Numbered from the stretch's first letter, positions 53,469 through 63,096 are shown. The stretch is 64,000 bases of DNA from Candidatus Saccharimonadota bacterium (GCA_024402895.1 JAKSSX010000003.1:21094-85093); one strand, 5' to 3'. Numbers and translations: made by a program. The notes: generated from the letters alone by a model not told the origin.

Positions 53469-54527
53469 ATGAGTTTACAGATTGGAATTGTAGGTTTAGC
53501 AAATGTGGGGAAGAGCACGCTTTTTAATGCATTGACGAATGCTGGCGCGCTAGCTGCGAATTATCCATTCGCAACAATTGAACCAAACACTGGTATTGTT
53601 GGTGTTCATGACGAGCGTCTTGATACTTTAGCTAAAATGTATGATTCCGATAAAGTAGTCCCTGCAACTGTAGAGTTTGTTGATATTGCAGGTCTTATTG
53701 CCGGCGCGTCGAAGGGTGAAGGTCTTGGCAATAAATTCTTGGCGAATATTCGCGAGTGTAAAGTGATTTGCCATGTTGTTCGCGCATTTGAAGATGCGAA
53801 TATTACTCACGTCGCTGGCGGACCTGATCCAAAGCGTGATATTGAAACCGTCGAAACTGAGCTCGCGCTTGCCGATATTGAGACTTTGGAAAAAACTTTA
53901 CCAAAGATTCAGAAGGAAGCTCGTGGTGGCGACAAGGATGCCGCAAAGCGCGTAGAGCAGGCGACTGTTGCGCTTGAGGCTTTGAAGAGTGGCGCTATGC
54001 ATATTGAGCCGGTCGATGGTCTTGATCTTCTTTCTAGTAAACCTGTTTTCTATATGTTCAATATGAATGAAACCGATGTTGCTGATGAGGGCAAGCGTGC
54101 AGAATTGGCTACAATGGTTGCTCCTCAGAAGTGTGTTTTCGTAAATGCGAAGCTTGAGTCCGAGATGGTCGATATGTCTGCAGAAGATAAGCGTGAATTC
54201 TTGGATAGCTACGGCATTAAGGAAGATGGTTTGAGCCAGTTAGTCCATGTCGCATACGACACGCTTGGTCTTCAGAGCTATCTAACTGCTGGCAAGAAAG
54301 AGACTCGTGCTTGGACGATTCTTCAGGGCGCTACTGCGCCAGAGGCAGCAGGCGTGATTCATACGGATTTCCAGCGTGGATTTATTGCTGCAACAATTTG
54401 CTCTTATGATGACCTCGTAAGACTTGGTTCCGAAAAAGCTGTAAAAGAAGCTGGCCTAATGCGTACGGAAGGGAAAGACTACGTAATGCGCGACGGTGAC
54501 GTAGTTGAATTCAAATTTAACGTTTAA
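53469..54527 (+). CDS. ychF: Redox-regulated ribosome-binding ATPase YchF
   Basis: The 352-residue Obg-family NTPase has G1 GLANVGKSTLFNALT, G3 DIAGL, and the YchF variant FNMNE in place of the usual NKxD, which shifts specificity to ATP. A coiled-coil insert and C-terminal TGS-like domain (ARAWTILQG..HTDFQRGFI) follow. TATAAT (53457-53462), with TG upstream, lies six bases before the ATG, so it is probably leaderless. Confidence 0.96.
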   Translation: MSLQIGIVGLANVGKSTLFNALTNAGALAANYPFATIEPNTGIVGVHDERLDTLAKMYDSDKVVPATVEFVDIAGLIAGASKGEGLGNKFLANIRECKVICHVVRAFEDANITHVAGGPDPKRDIETVETELALADIETLEKTLPKIQKEARGGDKDAAKRVEQATVALEALKSGAMHIEPVDGLDLLSSKPVFYMFNMNETDVADEGKRAELATMVAPQKCVFVNAKLESEMVDMSAEDKREFLDSYGIKEDGLSQLVHVAYDTLGLQSYLTAGKKETRAWTILQGATAPEAAGVIHTDFQRGFIAATICSYDDLVRLGSEKAVKEAGLMRTEGKDYVMRDGDVVEFKFNV

Positions 54528-54537
54528 TTTGTTTGTA

Positions 54538-54567
54538 AAAAGTCCGGCCGAAAAGCCGGTCTTTTTT
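54538..54567 (+). terminator. ychF terminator
   Basis: Stem CCGGC / GCCGG with extending pairs and a run of six T. Confidence 0.8.
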
Positions 54568-54614
54568 GTATAAAATATTTGCGCTAGGTTTTACGCTTAT
54601 GCTATAATTTTGGT

Positions 54615-55661
54615 ATGAGTCTAGGTTATGGGGTGGGCGACTTTTTCGCCCTAGATATAGGAACCGATGCATTGAGGATGATTGAACTATCCGGCAATAT
54701 CCAGCACGGCTGGGTTTTGCAGCGCTTTGCGTATGTCCCAGTGAGTCGTCAAATTCTTCAGGATAGTAGTGACGCTGGTAAGCGCCGTCTTGGCGAAACC
54801 ATTGTTCAGGCTGCCGAACAGGCAGGCATTAAGACTAAGAACATTGCTCTTGGTCTTCCATCAAACAAAACCTTTACGACGATTATTGAGGTACCAACTC
54901 AAGATAAGAAGTCGATTGAAAAGGTTGTTAAATACCACATTGATCAATATATTCCAATGCCGGTAGAAGATGCAAAGGTAGACTTTGTAATCTTAGGTCC
55001 AAGCCCTAACGATCCTTCTATTACGGAAGTTCTACTTTCTTGTACTTCCATCAAATACGCAGAAGAGCGCATGGAAAGCGTTGAAGGTTTTGGCTTTAAC
55101 TTGGTTGCTCAAGAACCAGAACCTATTGCCATGTCTCGCTCCTTAACCCCTCCTGGATTAACTGATGCACGTTTAATCATCGATTTCGGTGAAGACTCAA
55201 CGGACCTTTCTATGGTCTATGGTGCACCTCGTCTTGTTCGTATGCTTCCTGGCGGTCTTTCCGTCTTGGTACGTACTGTCGCTAACTCTCTAAACGTAAA
55301 AGAGAGCCAAGCACGCCAGTTCATCTTAAAGTTTGGTCTTGCTCAGGATAAGCTTGATGGCCAGGTCTTTAAGGCTCTTGATAACACACTTGAAAACTTC
55401 GCTTCTGAGCTTACGAAATCCGTACGCTTCTTCCAGACGAAGTATCCAAATGTTCCAGTAGGCGGTATCGTTCTTTCTGGCTTTGCAGGTATCATTCCAT
55501 TCATGGCAGAATACATTGAAGCAAAAACTGGTATTCAGACGATTCAGGGTAACCCATGGCAGATGGTAAAAGTAACGCCACAGCAGCAACAGGCTTTGTC
55601 GCAAGTCGCAGCAGAGTTCTCAGTTGCAATTGGCCTGGCAGAAAGGTCAAACGTAAGGTAG
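54615..55661 (+). CDS. pilM: Type IV pilus assembly protein PilM
   Basis: The 348-residue actin-fold ATPase has FALDIGTDALRMIEL (phosphate 1), LIIDFGEDSTDLSMV (phosphate 2) and VLSGFAGIIPFM. PilM sits on the cytoplasmic face and links the PilN-PilO membrane complex to the motor. TATAAT (54603-54608), with TG upstream, lies six bases before the ATG, so the pilus operon mRNA is probably leaderless. The next gene follows after four bases. Confidence 0.92.
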   Translation: MSLGYGVGDFFALDIGTDALRMIELSGNIQHGWVLQRFAYVPVSRQILQDSSDAGKRRLGETIVQAAEQAGIKTKNIALGLPSNKTFTTIIEVPTQDKKSIEKVVKYHIDQYIPMPVEDAKVDFVILGPSPNDPSITEVLLSCTSIKYAEERMESVEGFGFNLVAQEPEPIAMSRSLTPPGLTDARLIIDFGEDSTDLSMVYGAPRLVRMLPGGLSVLVRTVANSLNVKESQARQFILKFGLAQDKLDGQVFKALDNTLENFASELTKSVRFFQTKYPNVPVGGIVLSGFAGIIPFMAEYIEAKTGIQTIQGNPWQMVKVTPQQQQALSQVAAEFSVAIGLAERSNVR

Positions 55662-55665
55662 TTTT

Positions 55666-56859
55666 ATGTACGAAATTAGCTTAGTTCCAGATGTAAAATC
55701 CGAATTGATCAAAAAATTAAAGCTTCGTAACTTTGTTTTCTTGATCTGTGTTATCGTAGCCGCATCTTGTGGTGGTGTTTTTGCGATTCTTCTTTCCATT
55801 ACTGGTGGTCAGGGTCTCGCTCTTGCTGCTAAGGATGAGGAAATGGCTTGTCGCTCTGAGGGAAGTATTCCAAAGAGTTCAAAGCGTTGCGATTCCAAGT
55901 ATGGTACCGCAATTATGAAGTTCAGAAATGAGTCTGAAATCCTTACTATTCAGGATCAGATGAAGAACCTTTCCTTGTTGAATGCTAACAAGATTAAATT
56001 CTCACGTGTCTTTAATATTCTTGATACTATCCTTCCAAATCAGGCAAAGGGTGATGAGAATACCGTAAAGATTAGCGAAATTAACACTAATATTAATAAC
56101 GATACACTTTTCTTCGACGCTCTCGGTTATTCGAATAATAACATTGGTTATCGTGCGCTTGAGGCCTTCAAGAAGAATGCAAGCCTTAGCTACTTTGATT
56201 ACGGTAACTACATGCGCAAAGACAGCGAAAGCGGTGAGTATGTTCCTATTCCAAGCTTCTGTATTGACGAGCAGGTAGTAAACGGCATTACTTATGGTAT
56301 TTATCATAAGGGTCAGCCAGGCTGCGAAGCTCCAATGGTAGAAGAAGAGGATACTAAGATTAATAATATTCTCGATAATATGCTCGAGGATGATTTGTCT
56401 AATCAAATTACTGAAAATGCCGAAGCTGAAACTAAGAAAGTAGAGAAGAAGGACATTCGTATTCGTCGCACCTACAACGATGTTTCAGACCGTGAAAAGT
56501 ACATGGAAGGTAATGACCGCTTCGCAAGTAAGACTGACGAAAAGATTAAAGGTTACTACTTCGAGAGTAAATGTCTACAATACGATGAGGACGGTAAGTT
56601 TGACGAAAACTCTACTAAGGAAACTTGTCCATTGCTATCAGAAGAGCCTTACATTGGCGACTCTGCATATGGTCGTGATAGCGATGATATCATGGTTCTC
56701 TCATTCTCATCTAGCTTGAAGATTACCCATTCGGTATTCCTTTCATCTAACAAGCATATGATGATCGTTGGTCCTACCCGCAAGAACGTTACGGATAGCT
56801 ACATCCAGATTAGCGGTATGTTTACCGAAGCAGCACATGATACGGAGGAGGTAAAATAA
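55666..56859 (+). CDS. PilN-like inner-membrane pilus protein (397 aa)
   Basis: A short cytoplasmic start (MYEISLVPDVKSELIKKLK) matches the PilN element that PilM binds. It is followed by a transmembrane helix (about 22-48), a coiled region and an extracytoplasmic domain with several cysteines. At 397 aa it is about twice the usual PilN size. The additional part includes an acidic, Asn-rich middle (residues about 225-265). It overlaps the next gene by one base (TAATG). Confidence 0.75.
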   Translation: MYEISLVPDVKSELIKKLKLRNFVFLICVIVAASCGGVFAILLSITGGQGLALAAKDEEMACRSEGSIPKSSKRCDSKYGTAIMKFRNESEILTIQDQMKNLSLLNANKIKFSRVFNILDTILPNQAKGDENTVKISEINTNINNDTLFFDALGYSNNNIGYRALEAFKKNASLSYFDYGNYMRKDSESGEYVPIPSFCIDEQVVNGITYGIYHKGQPGCEAPMVEEEDTKINNILDNMLEDDLSNQITENAEAETKKVEKKDIRIRRTYNDVSDREKYMEGNDRFASKTDEKIKGYYFESKCLQYDEDGKFDENSTKETCPLLSEEPYIGDSAYGRDSDDIMVLSFSSSLKITHSVFLSSNKHMMIVGPTRKNVTDSYIQISGMFTEAAHDTEEVK

Positions 56860-57728
56860 TGGCTGGAAAGACTGACGCAGCAAAAGGCAAAGGCAAAGGT
56901 GTCGCTTTTGCAAAGTGGGCAAAAATTGATAGTGCCCAGCAGAAAATGTTCCTAGCAGTTTGTGGTACCTCAATTCTATTAGGTATTACTATTGTTAGTA
57001 TTGTTTACTTCGCAAAGGTCATTACTTTTAATGGCACTTTGATTAGCGAAAAAGATAAGATTATCAAGGATTACACCTCGATTCAGAATAGCTTAAAGAA
57101 TATCTCTGAAGAGGTTAACGATCTAAGTAACAATGAGAATCTCGAAGCTGTTGCACGCACGCGTGCGGCAGACTGTGCGAAGTATCTAGACCAATTCACG
57201 AATAGCTCCGATGAAGAAGAGTCTAATGATACAGAAGAGGCTATTGTCGACGAAATCGAGTTGGCTCGCGTTTGTTCAGCACTTCGCGTTATTCCAGATG
57301 CTATTCCTTCAAAGGAAAACGTAGAAGCTACCCTGGCTAGCTTGAACCAGCTTCTCCTCTGGAGTGACGGTACGATTAAGATTGATGGTATCTCCGGTAA
57401 CGATGCTGATGAGGTTGGCTTTAAGGATGATGCAGGCAATGTTGTTACTACGTCTCTAAAACCAATTGGTGCATCTCTATCCCTCGATGATACTTCGAAT
57501 AAGGTTCGTAGCGCTCTCGACACGATTGAGAACTCTATTCGCAACTATGATATCGCATCCGCTTCTATCTCATTCTCGGGTGACTCAACTACTTCCGAGA
57601 CGATTGAGTTCCATGCAACTTTCCGTGCTTACTATTCCGATACTATTAATATCGAAAAGAAGAGCAAAAAGGTTTGCGCTGACCAGACAAGCGAAAAATG
57701 TACAGGTAGAAAGGCAAAGAAGAAATAA
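56859..57728 (+). CDS. PilO-like inner-membrane pilus protein (289 aa)
   Basis: A basic, Lys/Gly-rich N-terminus is followed by one transmembrane helix (about 32-54), then a coiled coil (KDKIIKDYTSIQNSLKNISEEV), then a PilO-type ferredoxin-like extracytoplasmic domain. The predicted fold and position after pilM and pilN-like genes support PilO. The C-terminus is Lys-rich. It overlaps both neighbours by one base, so translation is coupled through the operon. Confidence 0.72.
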   Translation: MAGKTDAAKGKGKGVAFAKWAKIDSAQQKMFLAVCGTSILLGITIVSIVYFAKVITFNGTLISEKDKIIKDYTSIQNSLKNISEEVNDLSNNENLEAVARTRAADCAKYLDQFTNSSDEEESNDTEEAIVDEIELARVCSALRVIPDAIPSKENVEATLASLNQLLLWSDGTIKIDGISGNDADEVGFKDDAGNVVTTSLKPIGASLSLDDTSNKVRSALDTIENSIRNYDIASASISFSGDSTTSETIEFHATFRAYYSDTINIEKKSKKVCADQTSEKCTGRKAKKK

Positions 57729-58102
57729 TGAAAAACACTGATATAGCACTTATCATTTTAGTAGCAGCTATCTCTGTTGTTGCTTCCTATCTTCTTGGTA
57801 ATGCGATTTTGGGCGATCCTAACGATAGAGTAGAAACTTTGTCTTACATGGATCCAATTAGCAATTCTATCGAGCAGCCAGATATTGAAACTTTTAACGC
57901 AACCGCCGCTTTAAACCCTACTGTTGAGGTTTATGTCGGTAACTGTGGTCCTCTTGAAGACTGGAACGAGGCAAAGCATACTTGTGTTCCTAAAGCTGGT
58001 TTCGAGAATAAAGATAATAATAACGATGAAGATGAAGATGAAGAGTCGTCTGAGGAAGACGAAAATGTTGATGGCAGCGATGCCTTCGCCGGAGTTGAAT
58101 AA
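57728..58102 (+). CDS. Small membrane-anchored pilus-operon protein (124 aa)
   Basis: An N-terminal transmembrane helix at about 5-27 is followed by a short extracytoplasmic part with two cysteines (NCGPLEDW..HTCVPK) that could form a disulphide. The tail is acidic (NDEDEDEESSEEDE). It lies in the place where PilP often stands (pilMNOP-pilB), but PilP homology is not visible. It overlaps pilB by one base. Confidence 0.6.
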   Translation: MKNTDIALIILVAAISVVASYLLGNAILGDPNDRVETLSYMDPISNSIEQPDIETFNATAALNPTVEVYVGNCGPLEDWNEAKHTCVPKAGFENKDNNNDEDEDEESSEEDENVDGSDAFAGVE

Positions 58103-59856
58103 TGCTTCTTTCTAGGGAACAACAAGATAGTGTAGTGAAGCTCCTCATTGAGGATGGTCTTGTTGATGCCGCGCTTGTAAAGAAGGCTTATGAGGAAGTA
58201 GAGAAGAGTGGCCAGCCAATTTTGGCAGCTATTAAGCATAAAAAACTTGCTTCCGATGATATTATTCAGCATGCTACAGCAGTTGTTACGCATACGCCTT
58301 ATATTGATTTGCGTAATATTAAGTTTGATAAAGAAAAACTTCTTAAGATTCCTCAGGAAATTGCGGAACGTCAGAAGGTTATTCCTTTGGAGCTTCAAGC
58401 CGGTCAGTTAGTTGTTGCCGTATTGGATCCAACCAACATTCAGCGCATCGACTATATCTCTACGCTTGTAAAGATGCCAGTTCGCGCAATCATGACTTCC
58501 GAAGCTGGTGTTCAGAATGCTTTGGCACAGTATGTTGCCGATTTGAAGGATGTCGATAAGGTTGCAAAGAAGGCAGAGAATGAGAAAAAGCATAATTCTG
58601 AAGCTCAGACTATTACTCAGGATTCGCCAATTTCTAAGGCGCTCGCTTCGATTCTTGATTACGCCGCAAAGTCTAAGGCGTCCGATATTCATATCGAACC
58701 TCTCGAGAAATCTTTGATCATTCGTTGCCGTATCGATGGTGTTTTGCGCAAGACGATGGAGCTTCCAAAATCTATCGAGCCTGCACTTATTTCCCGTATT
58801 AAGATTATGGCTCGTTTGAAGATTGATGAGCATCGTATTCCTCAGGACGGTCAGTTTGCAGTTGTTGTTAATGATAACGAGATCGACCTTCGTATTGCGA
58901 CATCTCCAGTTGTTTGGGGTGAGCAGGTTGTTATTCGTCTCTTGGATAAGTCTGGTACATCTATGGATGTAGAGAAGATGGGTATGACTGGTCGCGCGCT
59001 TAAGGACGTTCTTGAAGGCATTTCTCGTCCAAACGGCATGATTCTAACTTCCGGTCCTACTGGTTCTGGTAAGTCTACCACGCTTTATGCACTCATCAAG
59101 AAGATTAAAGACGAATCAATTAATATCGTTACGCTTGAGGATCCGGTCGAGTATAAGATGGATGGCGTTAACCAGATTCAGATTAATACTGATGCTGGCC
59201 TAACTTTCGCATCCGGCCTTCGCTCTATTTTGCGTCAGGACCCTGACGTAGTAATGGTCGGTGAGATTCGCGATGCTGAAACTGCAAACCTTGCTGTTCA
59301 GGCTGCTTTGACTGGTCACTTGGTGTTCTCAACATTGCATACCAACTCGGCTGCAGGTATTTTGCCTCGTCTTCTCGATATGGGCATTGAGCCATTCTTG
59401 ATCGCATCTACTTTGAATACTGTTATTGGTCAGCGTCTTGCTCGCCGTGTTGCTGAGCGTCGCGAAACGCATCAGACTTCAGAGCTTGAGACTGCCGCAA
59501 TTAAGCAGATTGTTAGTGGCTTCTTGCCACAGAGTTCAGCTGAGGTTGCTGCAAAGTCCGAGCAACTAGGTTATGGCACTTTGCCGCTCGCAACTTCAAC
59601 TAGCTTCACGATGGCAAAGGGTATTGAAACGGAAGATGCTCCTGGCGGTTACAAAGGTCGTATCGGTCTCTACGAGACGATCGCGGTTGATGATGATATT
59701 CAGAAGCTTATCGTTGCTCACGCGACATCTGGCGACATTATGCGCGTCGCAAAGATGAAGGGCACGATTACAATGCGCCAGGATGGTACATTGAAGGCTC
59801 TCGCCGGTTTGACTACTATGGAAGAAGTAAACCGCGTCGCATCGGATTTGGCTTAA
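58102..59856 (+). CDS. pilB: Type IV pilus extension ATPase PilB
   Basis: 584 residues: an N-terminal MshEN-type domain (about 1-150), then the secretion ATPase with HIEPLEKSLIIRCRIDG, Walker A GPTGSGKST, Asp box LEDPVEYKM and Walker B VGEIRDAETA. It drives pilus assembly at the inner membrane. The region after QRLARR, where PilB/GspE enzymes usually carry a four-cysteine zinc site, has none here (AERRETHQTSELETA). No retraction ATPase pilT is in the window. A terminator follows at 59860-59886. Confidence 0.95.
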   Translation: MLLSREQQDSVVKLLIEDGLVDAALVKKAYEEVEKSGQPILAAIKHKKLASDDIIQHATAVVTHTPYIDLRNIKFDKEKLLKIPQEIAERQKVIPLELQAGQLVVAVLDPTNIQRIDYISTLVKMPVRAIMTSEAGVQNALAQYVADLKDVDKVAKKAENEKKHNSEAQTITQDSPISKALASILDYAAKSKASDIHIEPLEKSLIIRCRIDGVLRKTMELPKSIEPALISRIKIMARLKIDEHRIPQDGQFAVVVNDNEIDLRIATSPVVWGEQVVIRLLDKSGTSMDVEKMGMTGRALKDVLEGISRPNGMILTSGPTGSGKSTTLYALIKKIKDESINIVTLEDPVEYKMDGVNQIQINTDAGLTFASGLRSILRQDPDVVMVGEIRDAETANLAVQAALTGHLVFSTLHTNSAAGILPRLLDMGIEPFLIASTLNTVIGQRLARRVAERRETHQTSELETAAIKQIVSGFLPQSSAEVAAKSEQLGYGTLPLATSTSFTMAKGIETEDAPGGYKGRIGLYETIAVDDDIQKLIVAHATSGDIMRVAKMKGTITMRQDGTLKALAGLTTMEEVNRVASDLA

Positions 59857-59859
59857 AAC

Positions 59860-59888
59860 AAAAAACGGCCCGGAAGGGCTGTTTTTTG
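59860..59888 (+). terminator. Terminator of the pilus operon
   Basis: Imperfect stem AAACGGCCC / GGGCTGTTT (G-T pair) followed by T run. Confidence 0.8.
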
Positions 59889-59944
59889 ATGTCATTAAAT
59901 TGTTATATTTTAACAATAAAAAAAGACCCGAATGGGCTTTATCT

Positions 59945-60019
59945 TGGTGCGGGTTGAGAGAGTCGAACTCTCATGTTGAGTTTGGAAAACTCACATAATA
60001 ACCGTTATATGAAACCCGC
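59945..60019 (-). tRNA. tRNA-Gly (TCC)
   Basis: Acceptor GCGGGTT pairs with AACCCGC; T-loop GTTCGACTC; encoded CCA at 59945-59947. The anticodon loop TTTCCAA gives TCC. The D-arm is AT-rich (ATAT / ATGT). Confidence 0.92.
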
Positions 60020-60037
60020 AAGTTTTCAAAATACGTA

Positions 60038-60115
60038 TGGGGTGGGTAAAAGGGTTCGAACCTTCGACCTTCGGTGCCACAAACCGACGCTCTAACCAGC
60101 TGAGCTATACCCACC
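60038..60115 (-). tRNA. tRNA-His (GTG)
   Basis: Acceptor GTGGGTA / TACCCAC with an additional genome-encoded G-1 opposite C73, the histidine identity element. Anticodon loop TTGTGGC gives GTG, T-loop GTTCGAACC, encoded CCA at 60038-60040. It lies 18 bases upstream of tRNA-Gly on the same strand, so the two are probably co-transcribed. Confidence 0.95.
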
Positions 60116-60152
60116 AAAGGATACGTACTTTGTAATTATATCAGATTTTTCT

Positions 60153-60998
60153 TTAATGCGCAAAGACTAAGAGATATGCCAAATAACCAAGACCGCCGCC
60201 GGCAGCGATGACCGCGAGAACGATCAATGTCCAAAGCCAGCCAGATTTACCTTTTGGATCCTGAGCGATGATGTGTTTTTTAGCATTTTCGGTTGCACGT
60301 ATTGGGCTCTTTTGGCTGTAAACATTGTGCGTGCTGCGGAGAGCAGAAGCGCTAGTTTCTGGGACGTTATGACCTAGAGGGCGTTTTTCAACCTTGGTAT
60401 TAGCCATAAAAGGGGAGCGACCGCCAAGTGAATAATTGTTGGCGTTTGGCGCTTCACGCTTCTTGGGAACTGGAGTTGGAGCGGCCTCTTTTTTGACTGG
60501 CTCTTCTTTTGGAGCTTCGACAGCCTTAGCAGTAGGTTTTTTGCTCAAAACTGGGCGAGCATTTGCCTGAGCTGGATGTGCTGGACGTGCTGGAATTGGA
60601 CGTGGTGCCGGTTTTCCTGGAGCTGGCGCAGGCTTTTCTGCTGGTTTTGCAACAGGCTTAGCGACAGGTTTTGTGACTGGTTTAGCAACGCGTTTTACAG
60701 GTCTTGCGATAATAGGCTCTACGGTTTTGACGGTAGGGCGAACAGGTGTAGCTTTTGCGACTGGCTTAGATACTGGAACTTTGTTAACTACTGGACTTTT
60801 GCTGCGTGGAGCAAAATCCATCATAATACCACGCTGAACTGGCTTTGCAGCCGGCTTTTTTGGCTCTTCAGAAATAGGAGTAGTAGCTGGTTTTACGGGC
60901 TCAGCAGCTTTTTGAGGCTGAGCTTTGGCAACTTTACGGGCGTTCATAGCCTCGTTAACTGCACGATCTAGTTCACTGTAATCTATATTATCGCTCAT
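60153..60998 (-). CDS. Tail-anchored Lys/Pro/Ala-rich protein (281 aa)
   Basis: Residues about 20-190 are low-complexity with many KPVAKP and KPAPAP units, basic and disordered. A single hydrophobic helix near the C-terminus (LWTLIVLAVIAAGGGLGYLAYLLVF) makes it tail-anchored, with the basic part in the cytoplasm or, if reversed, spanning the wall. AAAGGTGT at the end of tpiA is its ribosome-binding site. Such histone-like basic repeats may bind DNA or acidic polymers; this is inference. It ends the tpiA operon. Confidence 0.7.
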   Translation of the reverse strand: MSDNIDYSELDRAVNEAMNARKVAKAQPQKAAEPVKPATTPISEEPKKPAAKPVQRGIMMDFAPRSKSPVVNKVPVSKPVAKATPVRPTVKTVEPIIARPVKRVAKPVTKPVAKPVAKPAEKPAPAPGKPAPRPIPARPAHPAQANARPVLSKKPTAKAVEAPKEEPVKKEAAPTPVPKKREAPNANNYSLGGRSPFMANTKVEKRPLGHNVPETSASALRSTHNVYSQKSPIRATENAKKHIIAQDPKGKSGWLWTLIVLAVIAAGGGLGYLAYLLVFAH

Positions 60999-61000
60999 TT

Positions 61001-61777
61001 TTATACACCTTTAGCTATCTCTACGATAGCACAGAATTGGTCAGCAATCAAACTTGCGTTACCAATCAAGAGACCATCGATGCCTTCGAGCTGGAGATAA
61101 GCAGGTGCGGTATCTTTGTTGACGGAGCCACCGTAGAGAACTGAAATCTCTTCTGCAGCTTCTTTGCCGTAAAGTTTTGCGATGTGTTTGCGGATAATGC
61201 GCTCAGCTTCGATGATATCGATTGGCTTAGCTGGCTTTGCGTTTTTATTGCTACTGATTGCCCAAACTGGTTCGTAAGCGATAATGACTTTGCTGATATC
61301 TTCTTTGCTAACCTGATGTAGGCCGCTGGTAAGTTGGCTGTAGATTGCAGCGGCAGTTTCACCTTCTTTGCGATCGAGAGCGGTCTCGCCGATGCAGAGA
61401 ATAGGGGTGATATTACTGCGGATTGCGGCTGCAACTTTCTGAGCGATATCTTCCTCGCTTTCATTAAAAACATAGCGGCGTTCGGAATGGCCGACGATCG
61501 CGTAATCTACGAAACCGCGAATCTGAGAGAGTGCGACCTCGCCAGTATATGCACCGTATTCGCGCCAGTAGAAGTTTTGTGCGGAAAGTTTGAATTGGCG
61601 ACGATTAATTTGAAGAGAAAGAGGTTGAAGGGAAATGGTGCTTGGCGCCAAAACAACCTGAACCTTGCGGCTTGGCTGGATGCGCTTGCTGAGCTTATCT
61701 AGATAAAGACTTGCTTCACCAGTGGTGAAATTCATTTTCCAGTTTGCGACGATGTATTTTTTACGAGGAGTGTCCAT
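61001..61777 (-). CDS. tpiA: Triosephosphate isomerase
   Basis: Start at ATG 61775-61777 behind AAAGGGC; earlier in-frame codons overlap the upstream gene. The 258-residue TIM barrel shows VANWKMNF, catalytic His in VGHSERR, catalytic Glu in AYEPVWAI, and the phosphate loop YGGSVN near the end. It interconverts dihydroxyacetone phosphate and glyceraldehyde 3-phosphate, complementing gap elsewhere in the window. Confidence 0.96.
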   Translation of the reverse strand: MDTPRKKYIVANWKMNFTTGEASLYLDKLSKRIQPSRKVQVVLAPSTISLQPLSLQINRRQFKLSAQNFYWREYGAYTGEVALSQIRGFVDYAIVGHSERRYVFNESEEDIAQKVAAAIRSNITPILCIGETALDRKEGETAAAIYSQLTSGLHQVSKEDISKVIIAYEPVWAISSNKNAKPAKPIDIIEAERIIRKHIAKLYGKEAAEEISVLYGGSVNKDTAPAYLQLEGIDGLLIGNASLIADQFCAIVEIAKGV

Positions 61778-61791
61778 AGTTGATGCCCTTT

Positions 61792-62295
61792 CTATTTTTC
61801 GTAATTTGGTTGCCCGTATGATCCCCAAGCAAAGAGGAAGAGTAGTTCATTAATAATGAACGCGAAGGTTGCGGCGATTGCGCCAGCAGGGATAAAGAAA
61901 GCTAAATATAGAGTAGTAATAGTCCAAACGATGAGCGTACTCATGATTTCTACAGTGAAAATTTGAGCCTTAAATAATCTTGCGATGCGTGCAATTGTGC
62001 TACGGATGTGGCCGTTGTAGATTTTTGCAATTACTGCGATTAGGCCGATAGCTAGGACGACGCTAATGATAGCAGTAATGAAAGCAACATAAGGGTTTGA
62101 GCTTTGGACGGTATTTTCTGCTACGCCTTCCGGCATAGTAATCTGGATAGGCTCAAACTTTGCCTCCTGATTGTTTAAGCGATAGAAAAATAGATATGTG
62201 TAGACGGCGGTCAACCCCAAGCTAAGCATAGCGCCAACAAAAAGTAGCATTCTGCCAGAAGCACGAAGGGTGCGCGCAAATAAAAACCTCTTCAT
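61792..62295 (-). CDS. Multi-pass membrane protein of unknown function (167 aa)
   Basis: Four hydrophobic segments (about 15-38, 68-92, 113-133, 136-157) with a basic loop near 93-108. I recognise no family. TAAAAT (62302-62307), with TG upstream, lies six bases before the ATG, so it is probably leaderless. It precedes tpiA by 14 bases and is probably co-transcribed with it. Confidence 0.7.
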   Translation of the reverse strand: MKRFLFARTLRASGRMLLFVGAMLSLGLTAVYTYLFFYRLNNQEAKFEPIQITMPEGVAENTVQSSNPYVAFITAIISVVLAIGLIAVIAKIYNGHIRSTIARIARLFKAQIFTVEIMSTLIVWTITTLYLAFFIPAGAIAATFAFIINELLFLFAWGSYGQPNYEK

Positions 62296-62319
62296 GCTTC
62301 TATTTTACCATAAGCGGAA

Positions 62320-63096
62320 TTATTTGTCGTATACACCAAGAATGCCGCGGAGTGCGTATGCGGTATCTTCGTGAGAGCGAACAGTAATAGTATCGACGCC
62401 CATCTGAACGACAGGGTAATCGTTGCCGCCAGGCTGAGTCATGTCGCCAAAGTAGAGAATTTCAGACTTTTCGACCTTTAATTCTTCGAGCAAATGAGTC
62501 ATGCCGAAGACCTTGTTCATGCCAGGAACGAAAGCGTTGATGCTGGTAGTGCCACCGATTTCGTATTCGTAAGATGGAGCGAGCTCTTTGACGCGCGCAA
62601 CAATAGCTTCGCGTTTCTTACAATCTGGATCCCATGCATACTTAGCTTCGGTGCCAGCTTTTTGGCCGAGTGCCGAGAAAGTGACCTGGCTGAGGCGGTT
62701 TTCAATAATTTCGTCGCCATCCTGAAGCTTGTCTGCTTCCCAATAACCGAGTTCGGTTGCAGCGGTTTCAATAGCATTAGTGATTTCAGTAACCTGTTCG
62801 TCGGTAAGAGGGAAGTTGTAAACCTGCTCCCAGTCATTCTTTGCAGCGCTGAAGCGGTAATACTGCGTGCCCTGAGCGACGAAGAGATGTAGATGCTCGA
62901 GCTGTTCTGGAGTGGTGCCGACATCTTTTAGGCGGTTAACAATCTGAATAAGGAATTGCTCGAACTTCTGGCCGCTGATTGGAGCGATTTCATATTTTCC
63001 GAGAAGATCACGAAGAAGTTCAGCGATTTCATCAGGAATAGGAGTCTTCGCAATGTTTAATGTTTGATCAATATCAAATGAGAGTACTTTTTTCAT
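62320..63096 (-). CDS. HAD-superfamily (IIB) phosphatase, phosphomannomutase-like
   Basis: The 258-residue protein opens with SFDIDQTLN, the HAD nucleophile motif DxDxT, and has ISGQKFEQF and ILYFGDMTQPGGNDYPV (third and fourth HAD motifs). The long cap between motifs and the FGD..PGGNDYP pattern resemble the eukaryotic-type phosphomannomutase group of HAD-IIB enzymes. Either sugar phosphate mutase or phosphatase activity is possible. TATAAT (63103-63108) lies six bases before the ATG, so it is probably leaderless. Confidence 0.82.
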   Translation of the reverse strand: MKKVLSFDIDQTLNIAKTPIPDEIAELLRDLLGKYEIAPISGQKFEQFLIQIVNRLKDVGTTPEQLEHLHLFVAQGTQYYRFSAAKNDWEQVYNFPLTDEQVTEITNAIETAATELGYWEADKLQDGDEIIENRLSQVTFSALGQKAGTEAKYAWDPDCKKREAIVARVKELAPSYEYEIGGTTSINAFVPGMNKVFGMTHLLEELKVEKSEILYFGDMTQPGGNDYPVVQMGVDTITVRSHEDTAYALRGILGVYDK

